54,329 bases of DNA from Collinsella aerofaciens (GCF_019131995.1 NZ_JAHONA010000012.1:1-54329); one strand, 5' to 3'. Counted from the first letter of the stretch, positions 1 to 8,223 are shown. Notes: generated by a model not told the origin, from the letters alone. Numbers and translations are program-made.

Positions 1-132
1 CCCATCGTTCGGCGTGGCCTGCCTGCGCGGGGCATGCCGGGAATTGATGTAGTCGTATGCGTAGGCGATCTCCGTGACGGGGACCTCCACGTGGTAATGG
101 GCGGAAATGTCAGAGAAGCTCGTGCGGAATGC
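1..132. repeat. Direct repeat, regulator 3' part, copy 1
   Basis: Matches 7401-7532 with one mismatch in 132 bases (position 75, T versus C, a Thr/Ala change). It encodes the C-terminal PRD of the regulator. The same order is found around the deleted regulator copy at 7377-7566. Confidence 0.95.
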
Positions 133-2730
133 CTCGACGAAATCGTTGTGTTCATTGGCGAAGCGCTGCTCGTCTGCGTAGTTCTCGATGGGGCTTCTGG
201 TCACGAGGCGCTCCACGAGACAACACAGGTGCACGTAGAGCCCCATGCTCACACGAGCGCCAATCACGTCTCCGGTGAGCTGCTGGAGCCGCTCTGCGGC
301 ACTCTCGATTTCGCCGAAGAGCTTGTTGGGGTTAAGGATTGTGATGGACTCGACCACGTTCCTGAGGGTCATGTTCTTGACGAGATTCTGGTGGAACGTG
401 CGCAAGCTGTCAGCGTCGAGCAAGCGTGCGAAGGCGCGGTCTATCTGGGCCGTTCCTTCGCCGGCGATGAGTTCCTCGAGCGAAATGAACGGGACTCCGT
501 CGGCGTGCGGATTGTCCGTGCCGATGACCGAGCGCACGTTGTACTGGGAGAAGGCGGCATCCTCAGATCCGTTATTGGCGAGCTGCCGCCAGTCAACGGC
601 GACAAGCCGCGCGGGGGACTCGCCAGGCAGGCTCTGCGCCACGAGATCGCGGATCCGCGCAGCTGCGTCAAGTCCGCCTTCGGAGCAGAAGACAATCGCG
701 TCCGGTCGGGCGTTGCGCGCCACGATGTGATAATTACAGGTGCAAGCTGCCGCAGCATCGTCGAGAACCTCTCGCACGGAGCGACCCGCGATAAGTCCGG
801 CGCCAACCTCCACCGCAAGGCCGGTAGAGGCGTTGTTGATGATGCCGAGCGTCATGCCGGAGGTGGATTCCAGACTCTTATAAATATCCTGGAGCGATCC
901 CATGTCCACGAGGATGACGACCTCGTCTGCGTAGGAGAAGCGGTCGATGATTTGCTGAAGAGGAACAGCGACGTCCGTAACCTTCTGGTCGTAGGGCATG
1001 TCGATGGCCTCGAAGACCCTCGTGTCAAGAATCCGATTGGCGGCGTCGGCGATGCTCGTGGCGGTCGAGTAGCCATGACTGAGGACGATACCGACGCTCC
1101 GACGACGCTTAGACGGGTCGAGTGCGAGTGCCGCATGCGCAAGGACGAGCAGACACGTGAGATCGTCGAGTGCGATGCCGAGCGTGGCCTTGAGTTCATC
1201 AGCGATGCAGGCGCAGACAGTAACGGCAAAGCGGTTGCGCTGGGCCACGACGCCGCGCATGCCGGAAAGCTCGCTTGCATGGGAGCTCTTCCAACGCGAG
1301 AGGCTTGCGGGCGGCCACAGCTGGAGGCAGATGCCCTGGGCGATTAGATGCGAGCTCTTTCGGGACAAATCGATCGAGTAGAGTTCGTTCACGGAAGTGA
1401 CGACGCTGTCGGCGATCTGCTCGTATGCGTCGGACTTCGAGCGGCCCGGGTTTTGCCCGAACGCCAGGTAGTCCTCGAGGTCGCGGGCTCGCTCCACCAG
1501 CTGAGCGCTGCACGCGCCCCCATCAAGCGTGCCTTCGCGATAGCTCTCGTATGGCTCCAGCATGGCGTCGAGTACATGCCGTGCGCGGTCGTCCGCCTGG
1601 CTTTGGATGCTCCGGGTGGTGTCGATGAGCTGCATGTCGTTCTCGCTGCGCTCGAGTGCGGAGCCGGCAAGGATTGCGGAGGGAAGCTGGTAGGTGCGAA
1701 TCTCCAGGCTGTCACCCTTCGTGTCTAGATAGGCCTCGGCGCAACAGTTGGTGATGCAGTCGCGCAGGCCGCGTACGTTCTCCTCGAAGTTGGTGCCGGC
1801 GAGGGCTCGGAAGGCTCCGCGACTTATGAGGATGTCGCGTCCTATGCGTCGGCCCTCCTCCTTGAGGAAGTGGAGAGTCAGTTCCTCACGCTCCTCCTGG
1901 GTGCGCTCGCGCAGAGACGGCACCTGGGCGGACATGGGGATGCGACGCGTGAGGCTGCGGCACTCGGTACTGTCTGCCTCGTTTGAGGTGGCAAAGATAA
2001 GGCGCACAGCAGGGGCTGGCACAATGGCGCCCGCCTGTGCGGAGGCCCACTCCAAGAGCGCGTCCTGGGCAGCGGGTGAGAGGGCGTCGACGTCCTTGAG
2101 ATAAACGATGCCGCCGCTCGCCCGATCTGCAGGCCCGCCATCTGCGCACAGGTCGTGAGTGAGCGCGCGGGCATCGTCTGCGTAATGCGAGCAGTCGATG
2201 CTCACAAGCTTGGCTTCCTGCTGCAGGACGCCGACGTTCTTGCCGTATTCGAGGGCAAGTTCGGCGAGTAGACCCTTGCCGGTTCCCGAGGCGCCACAGA
2301 GCAGGATGGGCAGGCCAGCTGGCGGGTACTTGAGCGCGGCGCAGAGCTGGCTGATGCAGGGCGCAAGGCTCAGCTCGTGACCGATTGCGCGGTCGAAGTC
2401 GAGTCGCTCGCCGTTTCCGAGCGTGGCGAAGAGCTGCTCGACCGAAGGGTAGGTGCTACGCTCAATGCGAGACTGGAAGAAGCGTTCGAGGGAGCGGCGG
2501 TGGAAGTAGCACACCGGTCGTGCCCCTGCTTTCACCACGAGGCCAGCGCGCACGAGCTCGTTGAGATACTGACTTGCCAGGCTGCGCGAGATGGCGAGCG
2601 AGTCGGTTATAGATGCCGTGGTGAAGTGGTCGAGACGGTTCTGGATGCGCCCGCCCCGCGTGCTGCCAAGCTCGCGCGTGATGCGATCGAGGTAGGCAAG
2701 CAGGTCTTTCTGTGTCTCGGGGATGTTCAT
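1..2730 (-). CDS. LevR-like PTS-regulation-domain transcriptional regulator, 3' end outside window
   Basis: The open frame runs 910 codons from ATG 2730 to the window edge with no stop; the duplicate at 7377 suggests only seven more residues (about 917 aa). Seen in order: an N-terminal winged-helix region (about 1-85), an AAA+ domain with Walker A GASGTGKG (about 146-153), a PRD-like segment, a mannose-type EIIA domain with SHGYST and the expected phospho-His at about 552, and a C-terminal PRD with a conserved His near 834 (GLYVHLCC). This order is typical of LevR activators of levan/fructose PTS operons. A Shine-Dalgarno GGAGG precedes the start. Oddly, the AAA+ domain lacks the GAFTGA loop used to contact sigma-54, and its Walker B reads IVYLKDVD. 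The neighbouring PTS and GH32 genes are the likely targets. The family call is strong; the mechanism of activation is uncertain. Confidence 0.85.
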   Translation of the reverse strand, partial: MNIPETQKDLLAYLDRITRELGSTRGGRIQNRLDHFTTASITDSLAISRSLASQYLNELVRAGLVVKAGARPVCYFHRRSLERFFQSRIERSTYPSVEQLFATLGNGERLDFDRAIGHELSLAPCISQLCAALKYPPAGLPILLCGASGTGKGLLAELALEYGKNVGVLQQEAKLVSIDCSHYADDARALTHDLCADGGPADRASGGIVYLKDVDALSPAAQDALLEWASAQAGAIVPAPAVRLIFATSNEADSTECRSLTRRIPMSAQVPSLRERTQEEREELTLHFLKEEGRRIGRDILISRGAFRALAGTNFEENVRGLRDCITNCCAEAYLDTKGDSLEIRTYQLPSAILAGSALERSENDMQLIDTTRSIQSQADDRARHVLDAMLEPYESYREGTLDGGACSAQLVERARDLEDYLAFGQNPGRSKSDAYEQIADSVVTSVNELYSIDLSRKSSHLIAQGICLQLWPPASLSRWKSSHASELSGMRGVVAQRNRFAVTVCACIADELKATLGIALDDLTCLLVLAHAALALDPSKRRRSVGIVLSHGYSTATSIADAANRILDTRVFEAIDMPYDQKVTDVAVPLQQIIDRFSYADEVVILVDMGSLQDIYKSLESTSGMTLGIINNASTGLAVEVGAGLIAGRSVREVLDDAAAACTCNYHIVARNARPDAIVFCSEGGLDAAARIRDLVAQSLPGESPARLVAVDWRQLANNGSEDAAFSQYNVRSVIGTDNPHADGVPFISLEELIAGEGTAQIDRAFARLLDADSLRTFHQNLVKNMTLRNVVESITILNPNKLFGEIESAAERLQQLTGDVIGARVSMGLYVHLCCLVERLVTRSPIENYADEQRFANEHNDFVEAFRTSFSDISAHYHVEVPVTEIAYAYDYINSRHAPRRQATPNDG

Positions 2731-2945
2731 GCGGCTGGTCCTCCTTTCGTCCCACACCTTACGGGCGGGGTGGTGCTCGGGACGGGTTGGCGCCCGCGTT
2801 TTGTCACGGGCACGTGAACTTCGGCACTCCATGATACATCTGTAGTGACATATGGCGACTTTTCGACACCTGCGCTCGACACAGCGAGCGGCAACAGCGC
2901 TGTCCGCCGAGCGCCTCACGGGCGTATCCCAACCGTAGGAGTGCG
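2681..2945. repeat. Direct repeat, regulator 5' end and upstream region, copy 1
   Basis: Bases 2681-2730 (first codons) and 2731-2945 (upstream region) correspond to 7531-7566 and 7567-7780. The coding part matches apart from an 11-bp gap. The upstream part is about 88% identical by eye. Because the upstream part is copied, it probably contains the regulator promoter, but I could not assign clear -10 and -35 boxes. Confidence 0.85.
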
Positions 2946-3000
2946 CTTTGCCACCTTTGACTGCCTCCCTGTCGGCAAGCGGCTCGCCGTTCGCTCCGTC

Positions 3001-3132
3001 TCTGACCACATCGCTCGAATCGACTCTGCCGCCGGCGCTGTGGTGGCCGTCGTGCCCGCAAAGGTCATCAAGCAGGCCGACGAGGTCACCGCGGGCAAGG
3101 TCTCCCTCGTCGACGCACTCAGGAATCTGTAG
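3001..3132 (+). pseudogene. 3' remnant of a dapH-like tetrahydrodipicolinate N-acetyltransferase gene
   Basis: The plus-strand frame ending at the TAG at 3130-3132 reads AGAVVAVVPAKVIKQADE and then a tail ending LVDALRNL. This resembles the end of the left-handed beta-helix and C-terminal tail of DapH-type acyltransferases (lysine/peptidoglycan precursor pathway). Nothing upstream in the same frame resembles the rest of the enzyme, so only the last 35-45 codons survive. A GC-rich hairpin sits directly after the stop, as expected for a native 3' end. The family assignment rests on a short tail and is tentative. Confidence 0.45.
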
Positions 3133-3156
3133 GCGAGGCCCCTAAGGCCGCCTCGC
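3133..3156 (+). terminator. Hairpin after the dapH-like remnant
   Basis: GCGAGGC and GCCTCGC form a perfect 7-bp stem directly after the stop codon at 3130-3132. There is no strong T-run. Confidence 0.4.
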
Positions 3157-3198
3157 TGTCGGCAGCCCGGGGCCATGTGCCATCAGGGCACAGGACGA

Positions 3199-3224
3199 GT
3201 CCGGTCGCCGGAATGCGGCCGGAC
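3199..3224. terminator. Hairpin downstream of the GH32 gene
   Basis: GTCCGGTCG (3199-3207) pairs with CGGCCGGAC (3216-3224) with one wobble and an 8-nt loop. It lies 55 bases past the end of the PTS/GH32 operon. No T-run is seen on the minus strand, so termination is only inferred. Confidence 0.35.
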
Positions 3225-3278
3225 CCGTTGTTCGCGTGTTTTGCTGGGGGAGTCGCTGTGGCGACGAGGTTCACTGGC

Positions 3279-4715
3279 TTACTTTTCCTGTTCGCGCAGC
3301 CCCTTCGCCAAGGCTATGTTGGACAGTTTGAGTTCGCCATTCGTTACCGTAACAGCAAGCGAGTGGCCGAACTTCTCGCAGACGCGTGTCGTGAGTGCGG
3401 TACCGTCGAGGTAGAGGACGAGGATGTTGTCGTCAACGATGAGCTGCAGGTGGTAAGAACGCCCGGACTCGAGCCAGACTGGCCTCCAAAGCCCCTTATC
3501 CATTACGCGGAACCACTTGTAACAGGGGCTCTTGTCGAACGAGAGCCGATTCGCGTCGAGGTCGAAGCGGTATTCGTACGACTCGTCGGTCTCGAGATTC
3601 TTGTAGGCTCGAATTGAGAAGTCGCAAGCGTCCCTGAACGTCACGTCTGCCTCGAAGCAGAAGATCTCGCCTGCGTTTTCGGTGATTACGCACTCCGTTC
3701 GTTCGTGGTCTCCGCGAAGCTCGATATCCGGGACGGCATCAGGGCACTCGAACGCATCCTTTATGCTTTGGGGAGGGCGAACGCCGAGGGTGCCATTGGG
3801 GCGCTGGTACACCTCATGGGGCATAAACGAGCCACCCCAAAGCCAGTTGGCCCGGTCATCGTCGTTCTCGCGCGTGGGGACCCAGCCGGACAGAATCCTG
3901 CGCGATCCGTCGAAGGCGGTCCGTCCGGCGTAATACGCCCTCCCGTCGAAGGCGTCATCTCTCGGCTTCTCCCACGGACCGTAGAGATCGCGGCTCATGC
4001 GGTAGACGATCTTGTTCTCGTCGCTGTACTCAGAGTAGACCAGGTACCACCAATCGCCAATTTTAAAAATGTCTGGCATTTCGAACATGGTGTAGAGGCC
4101 GGGGGCCCAGAAGTCACCCTTGAACTGCCAGTGCTCGAGGTCCTTCGACGTAAAGTGAACGAGCCTGCCAGTTTGGAGGGTTTTGGAGGGGTCGTCTCCC
4201 TTACGCGTGCCCAGTACGAGGAGGTATTCCTTCCGGTCGTCATCCCATATTACGAAAGGGTCGCGCCAGTTGCGCCCATCGTATCCTGGCTGAGGCGTGA
4301 GCTCTACTGCAACGCCCGTCTTTTTCCACGTCGCATAATCATCCGAGCAGGCCTTCGCCTGCATGAGCACCTGGGACGTTTTGCCTTCTCGCAGGTAGTT
4401 GCGGTTGAACCCGGTATAGAAAGCGCGTACCTCCCCTTTTGCCTCGTAAACGGTTCCGGCGTAGATGAACTGGTCTTGGTCGTCTTCTCCGCCGTGGGGG
4501 ATCGCCGTTCCGTGTTCCTGGTACGTCACGAAGTCCTGGGTGGTCGCGAGCGACCACCCAAAGGGCTGTCCTTCGGCAAGCGGAGCGGGGTCGCGCGTGT
4601 CACGCTGGTGGTATAGATAGAACGTGCCGTCCTTGCCGAAGGGCATGACGTCTCCCACCCACACGTCCTTCGGTTGGTAGAACAGGTGCTGGTTATTGGT
4701 CGGGACTTTGCGCAT
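3279..4715 (-). CDS. GH32-family glycoside hydrolase (beta-fructosidase-like)
   Basis: 478 aa with no signal peptide, so probably cytoplasmic and acting on imported, perhaps phosphorylated, fructosides. The five-bladed propeller signature residues are visible: WVGDVMPF with candidate nucleophile Asp22 (a variant of the classic NDPNG), NWRDPF with Asp152, and the acid/base region FEMPDIF with Glu212. A C-terminal beta-sandwich region follows from about residue 335. It is the last gene of the PTS operon, 29 bases after EIIA. With a LevR-type regulator and a fructose/mannose-class PTS this points to fructan or fructo-oligosaccharide use. The exact substrate cannot be read from sequence, because the WVGDVMPF variant differs from characterised levanases and invertases. 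Confidence 0.8.
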   Translation of the reverse strand: MRKVPTNNQHLFYQPKDVWVGDVMPFGKDGTFYLYHQRDTRDPAPLAEGQPFGWSLATTQDFVTYQEHGTAIPHGGEDDQDQFIYAGTVYEAKGEVRAFYTGFNRNYLREGKTSQVLMQAKACSDDYATWKKTGVAVELTPQPGYDGRNWRDPFVIWDDDRKEYLLVLGTRKGDDPSKTLQTGRLVHFTSKDLEHWQFKGDFWAPGLYTMFEMPDIFKIGDWWYLVYSEYSDENKIVYRMSRDLYGPWEKPRDDAFDGRAYYAGRTAFDGSRRILSGWVPTRENDDDRANWLWGGSFMPHEVYQRPNGTLGVRPPQSIKDAFECPDAVPDIELRGDHERTECVITENAGEIFCFEADVTFRDACDFSIRAYKNLETDESYEYRFDLDANRLSFDKSPCYKWFRVMDKGLWRPVWLESGRSYHLQLIVDDNILVLYLDGTALTTRVCEKFGHSLAVTVTNGELKLSNIALAKGLREQEK

Positions 4716-4744
4716 GTCTCGTCCTCCTTACTGTCGCGTCTTTC

Positions 4745-5149
4745 CTATTCGTCTTCTTCGTCAACGTCCGAAGTAAGATCTCCGAGGTAGACGAGCTGCT
4801 CTTTGGCTTGGGTGACGACATGCCTCACCACATCGGGAGTAAGCTGTCCGGCGTGGAGCGAGAGCTCGAGGGCCACGGGAAGGTTTACGCCGGTCACTAT
4901 GAACGCGCCTCGCGGAGCCGAGCAGGCTACGAGCTGGTTTACGCTGCCCTGAAGGATGTCGGTGAGAACGAGGGTCTCGTCATCTTCGGCGATGCCCTCG
5001 AATGCGCTGGCGAGCTTCTCCTCGAGCGGGGTTTCGTCTGTAAACGCGCAGACAACCCTGATGTCGTGCCCCGGTCCTATGATGGCCTTGAGCGTGTCTC
5101 CGAGTCCGGCTGCCAGGCCGTAGTGCGATGCAATGATGATGTGCCTCAT
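4745..5149 (-). CDS. PTS mannose/fructose/sorbose-family EIIA
   Basis: 134 aa, the usual length for a stand-alone EIIA of the Man class. The start MRHIIIASHYGLAAG places the phospho-accepting His at position 9, in the standard context for this family. It receives phosphate from HPr and passes it to the EIIB encoded at 6825-7313. The tail is acidic (DVDEEDE). The gene lies between EIID and the GH32 gene in one minus-strand operon. Separate A and B proteins are typical of LevDEFG-like systems, in contrast with the fused EIIAB of the second system at 12392. Confidence 0.9.
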   Translation of the reverse strand: MRHIIIASHYGLAAGLGDTLKAIIGPGHDIRVVCAFTDETPLEEKLASAFEGIAEDDETLVLTDILQGSVNQLVACSAPRGAFIVTGVNLPVALELSLHAGQLTPDVVRHVVTQAKEQLVYLGDLTSDVDEEDE

Positions 5150-5182
5150 AATGCGTCCTTTGTGGGTTGGTCTAGCCCTAGG

Positions 5183-6043
5183 CTAGGCAGCAAGAATGCC
5201 GAAAGCCGCGCACACCCACGAGATGATGAGGATGCCGAGGACAATCTTGTTGATGCTGACCTTGCGCTTGACGAGGGCGTAGACGATGGCTGTGGCTATT
5301 ACGGGCAGCATGCCGACCATGATTTGGTCGAGGATGCCCGTCTGGACGTCGAGCGTGACGTCACCCATGGTGAACGTGAGACCACACGAGACCTTGATGA
5401 CGGTGGGGATGAGCGCACCGACGACCATCATGCCAAGTGCCGACGTCGACTCGGTGAAAACGGACATCTTCTCGGCAAGGGTCGTGAAGAGCTTGTCGCC
5501 GAACTTATAGCCTATGCGCCAGTCAAAGAGCTTCCATACGAAGATGGCGATGGCGACGGCGAGCCAGAGAAGCACGCCGACGGGGTTTCCCGCCTGTCCC
5601 ATGTAGGCGGCGATGGAGCCGAAGATGGTGGGAATGAGGATGGCGAAGATCGTATCGCCGACTCCTGAGAGGGAGCCCATGAGGCCAATCTTAAGGTCTT
5701 GGACCGCGTCGATGGCGTCATTGTGCCCCTTGTCCTCCAAGGCTAGGCCGGCGCCGAGGAGCAGGCCGCTTACCTGGGGAGTCGCATTGTAATAGCGATA
5801 GGTGCTCAGAAGTGACCTGCGGTAGCCCTCCTCGTCTCCTGCATAGATCTTGCGCAGGGCGGGTTCGGTTGCGAACATGACCGCCGGGGCACACTGGGAC
5901 TCATAGTTATAGATGGACGCGCCGAGCATCCAGCGGCGGCCGCAACGGTCGAGATCGGAAACGGTGAGGACTGGCTGGTACGTTCCGTCTGCCAGGCGGG
6001 TTGGCGCTTCGTTTGCCTTGGTGGCGTTAACTTCGTTACTCAT
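5183..6043 (-). CDS. PTS mannose-family EIID membrane component
   Basis: 286 aa. The N-terminal half contains the hallmark EIID features (LDRCGRRWMLGAS, NYESQCAPAVMFA and the LMGSLSGVGDTIF motif), followed by several hydrophobic segments in the C-terminal half. With EIIC it forms the sugar channel. The start overlaps the end of the EIIC gene by 8 bases, indicating translational coupling. The order B-C-D-A-GH32 is compact. Substrate specificity (fructose is favoured by the context) is inferred. Confidence 0.9.
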   Translation of the reverse strand: MSNEVNATKANEAPTRLADGTYQPVLTVSDLDRCGRRWMLGASIYNYESQCAPAVMFATEPALRKIYAGDEEGYRRSLLSTYRYYNATPQVSGLLLGAGLALEDKGHNDAIDAVQDLKIGLMGSLSGVGDTIFAILIPTIFGSIAAYMGQAGNPVGVLLWLAVAIAIFVWKLFDWRIGYKFGDKLFTTLAEKMSVFTESTSALGMMVVGALIPTVIKVSCGLTFTMGDVTLDVQTGILDQIMVGMLPVIATAIVYALVKRKVSINKIVLGILIISWVCAAFGILAA

Positions 6044-6809
6044 CTTCCAGACCTCCAGCGTCGAGGGCGTTTACGGACGGATTGCTGTGCGACTTGTAGT
6101 ACTCGATGGCCGCGGCGGCACCGAGCAGGGCAATGGGGAGAATGCTTATCTGCAGGTAGGCGGCCAGAACGAAGCCAACGATGGCGTAGGCGATGAATTT
6201 CTTCATTGGCATGAAGGACAGAAGCATCGCAAGGCCGACGACGGGGAGGATACCGGCGGCGATGGAGAGGCCGGTCGTGAACCAGGAGGGCATGACGGAG
6301 AGGAAAGCGTTGACGGCATCGGCGCCAAAGAGCAGTACGGCAAACGTGGGGATGGCCGCCGTAAGGCCATAGAAGACCGGACCGAGGAAAAGTACGCTCT
6401 TCATCTGCGAGTACTTGCCCTCTTCGGCAAAGCGCTGCGAGGTACGCCCGAGGAAGCCGTTTGCCGTCTTGGCGATGACGTCGAGCTGAAGGCCGAGCAT
6501 GCCGACTGCGATTCCGGCGGCAACGCCGACGCTCGCCTCCTGACCCGAGGTGATGGCAACGACGGCGCCAATGATGGCGGCAGTGGGATAGTCGGGGACG
6601 GAGGCTCCTCCCATGGCCGCCACGCCCAGGCTCATGAGTTGGACGATGGCGCCGACGGCGAGGCCGGTTACGGGGTCGCCGAGCGCAAGTCCGACGAACC
6701 ATGCTGGCGTGACGGACATGTTCGTGAGAATTTGTCCCGCGTTCTTCTCGGCTCCGTAGATGAAGGCAATGAGTGTAACGACGGCTATCTGGATGATGGA
6801 TGGTGTCAT
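6036..6809 (-). CDS. PTS mannose-family EIIC membrane component
   Basis: 257 aa polytopic protein, standard length for Man-class EIIC. Typical segments include the N-terminal helix after MTPSIIQIAVV, the PAWFVGLALGDPVTGLAVGAIVQLMSLG stretch around residue 38 onward, and GGASVPDYPTAAI. A GGGAG-type ribosome binding site lies 7 bases before the ATG at 6809. EIIB ends 16 bases upstream and EIID overlaps its 3' end. It forms the translocation channel with EIID. Confidence 0.92.
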   Translation of the reverse strand: MTPSIIQIAVVTLIAFIYGAEKNAGQILTNMSVTPAWFVGLALGDPVTGLAVGAIVQLMSLGVAAMGGASVPDYPTAAIIGAVVAITSGQEASVGVAAGIAVGMLGLQLDVIAKTANGFLGRTSQRFAEEGKYSQMKSVLFLGPVFYGLTAAIPTFAVLLFGADAVNAFLSVMPSWFTTGLSIAAGILPVVGLAMLLSFMPMKKFIAYAIVGFVLAAYLQISILPIALLGAAAAIEYYKSHSNPSVNALDAGGLEDE

Positions 6810-6824
6810 AAGTTCACTCCCTTG

Positions 6825-7313
6825 CTAAAGCGTGATGATGCTGGAGAGCTCTACGGGCTTGTCGGCCGGCACATAGCGAACGGTGATGTCGCAGCCGGTG
6901 CCAGCAATCGCTCGATATGCGGGCAGCTCGTCTTTGGTGACGTAGGCGCGACTGCTCACCTGGACGGCGTCTGACCCCTCTTCGGGAAAGACTGTGCCTC
7001 CGACCACGAGTGTGGGAACAACCTGGCCCGTCTGTATGACGTCGAGGATGGTCTGGGGGTCTCGCGCCACGATGAAGACCGTGTGGTCGTCGTACTTGCC
7101 CGCCCGATAGTTCGTGAGAGCCGTCTCCTTGTTGATAATGGAGAGGGCGACTCCCGAGGGCTTTGCCATCCGCATGGCGGCCTTCTTGGTCGGGTCGTTG
7201 GCGACGATGTCATCGATGACCATGAGACGCTGCGGACGGAACTCGGGTACCCACTGGGTTGCCACTATGCCGTGTAGCAGGCGGTTGTCGATGCGTGCTG
7301 CGATGATGCTCAT
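6825..7313 (-). CDS. PTS mannose-family EIIB, first gene of the fructan PTS operon
   Basis: 162 aa from ATG 7313 (MSIIAARIDNRLLHGIVATQ), matching the usual EIIB start, with the phospho-accepting His at position 14 in the RLLHG motif. An upstream in-frame ATG at 7358 would add a 15-residue leader that falls inside a hairpin and is unlikely. A purine-rich AAGGAAGG lies 10-18 bases upstream. The protein takes phosphate from EIIA and donates it to the sugar at EIICD. Its upstream neighbour on the same strand is the deleted regulator copy, so the operon may be driven by the duplicated regulator promoter. Confidence 0.9.
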   Translation of the reverse strand: MSIIAARIDNRLLHGIVATQWVPEFRPQRLMVIDDIVANDPTKKAAMRMAKPSGVALSIINKETALTNYRAGKYDDHTVFIVARDPQTILDVIQTGQVVPTLVVGGTVFPEEGSDAVQVSSRAYVTKDELPAYRAIAGTGCDITVRYVPADKPVELSSIITL

Positions 7314-7342
7314 GTGATGTTGGCTTCCTTCCTTTGCTTGCG

Positions 7343-7379
7343 TGACGCGTTTCGGCATGGCCTGTGCCGAAGCGCGTCA
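7343..7379 (-). terminator. 15-bp hairpin between the regulator remnant and EIIB
   Basis: TGACGCGTTTCGGCA (7343-7357) pairs with TGCCGAAGCGCGTCA (7365-7379) with a single G-T wobble and a 7-nt loop. The right arm covers the stop codon of the regulator remnant (7377-7379). It could be the native regulator terminator, now an attenuator in front of EIIB. There is no long T-run. Confidence 0.55.
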
Positions 7380-7566
7380 TTCGTCCTGCCGGGCCGCGGA
7401 CCCATCGTTCGGCGTGGCCTGCCTGCGCGGGGCATGCCGGGAATTGATGTAGTCGTATGCGTAGGCGATCTCCGCGACGGGGACCTCCACGTGGTAATGG
7501 GCGGAAATGTCAGAGAAGCTCGTGCGGAATGCGATCGAGGTAGGCTCTGTGTCTCGGGGATGTTCA
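7377..7566 (-). pseudogene. Internally deleted duplicate of the LevR-like regulator
   Basis: It begins with MNIPETQ at 7566, as at 2730, then suffers an 11-bp deletion and a 2552-bp deletion relative to the intact copy. The large deletion joins at the shared tetranucleotide ATGC (129-132 and 2681-2684 in the intact copy). The remaining 3' part matches 1-132 with one mismatch and continues to the native stop at 7377. The two deletions sum to a frame change, so the original start cannot read the PRD tail. A different upstream ATG at 7592 does read it (71 codons), but that product would be a fragment of one PRD. Confidence 0.9.
7401..7532. repeat. Direct repeat, regulator 3' part, copy 2
   Basis: 131 of 132 bases match 1-132, in the same orientation. 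It flanks the PTS/GH32 operon on the side opposite copy 1. Confidence 0.95.
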
Positions 7567-7780
7567 TGCGGCTGGTCCTCCTTTCGCCACACACCTTACG
7601 GGCGGGGTGGTGCGCGGAACGGGTTGGCGCCAGTGTTTCGTCACGGGCGCGTGCGCTTCGGCACTCCATGCTACATCTGAGTGGCATATGGCGACTTCTC
7701 GACACTCGCGCTCGACACAGCGAGCGGAAATGGCGCTGCCTGCCGAGCGCCTCGCGGGCGCATCCCGACCGCAGAAGTGA
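7531..7780. repeat. Direct repeat, regulator 5' end and upstream region, copy 2
   Basis: Corresponds to 2681-2945 with an 11-bp gap in the coding part and about 88% identity in the upstream part. Its orientation would let the copied promoter transcribe into EIIB at 7313. Confidence 0.85.
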
Positions 7781-7866
7781 GCGCGAAGGCTCGTCGAAGT
7801 GCTGGGTGGGGGACCGGCGGTCTGGATACGCGGTTTCGTTCGGCGAAGGCGGCGAGGCGAATGGCA

Positions 7867-8223
7867 TGGCGAACGTACGGGTTTGACGTGAACGGGTTGC
7901 CCGTGGCGGCGTGGTATCGGGAGGAGACGGTCGAGCAGGTGCTCGCGCCGCTGCTCGCCCGTCTCGCGCGCTCGCATCAGGAGAAGGGGTCGCAGGCCCA
8001 TCTCGGCAACCCGGTGCGCATACGCTATTGCGACCGGGACGGCCACGTGTCGCGAACGGATATCGTCCGCCAGGTGGACGTCGCGCCGCGAAATGCAGAC
8101 TCGCCTCAATCGTCGGTAAGGGGTGCCGCGGGCGATACGATGGAATCCACGGACCGCACCGCGCCGCCGAGATTGCGACGCGAACGCAGGCGATGCGCCC
8201 GAAAAACTCCTCCGCGCATGTAG
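7867..8223 (+). pseudogene. Chimeric gene fragment: P-loop kinase-like N-terminus joined to an unrelated tail
   Basis: The frame reads TYGFDVNGLPVAAWYREETVEQ and continues to about ARSHQEKG, resembling the start of nucleoside-kinase-like P-loop proteins just before their Walker A strand. The expected AAPPG-GKS motif never appears. The frame instead continues into HLGNPVRIRYCDRDGHVSRTDIVRQVDV, which looks vaguely like a WYL-type sensor domain, and then into low-complexity Arg-rich sequence. I read this as two gene scraps fused by deletion, not a working gene. Both family resemblances are tentative. It lies between the regulator duplicate and a dead dehydrogenase, consistent with local decay. 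Confidence 0.35.

Noticed and set aside
34..1347. 437-codon plus-strand open frame
   Set aside because: It is antisense to the LevR-like regulator, whose minus-strand translation shows clear PRD and EIIA domains.
7343..7372. Sigma-54-like GG-N10-GC spacing (CGGCACAGGCCATGC) upstream of EIIB
   Set aside because: Only the GG/GC skeleton matches; it lies inside a hairpin, and the regulator lacks the GAFTGA loop.
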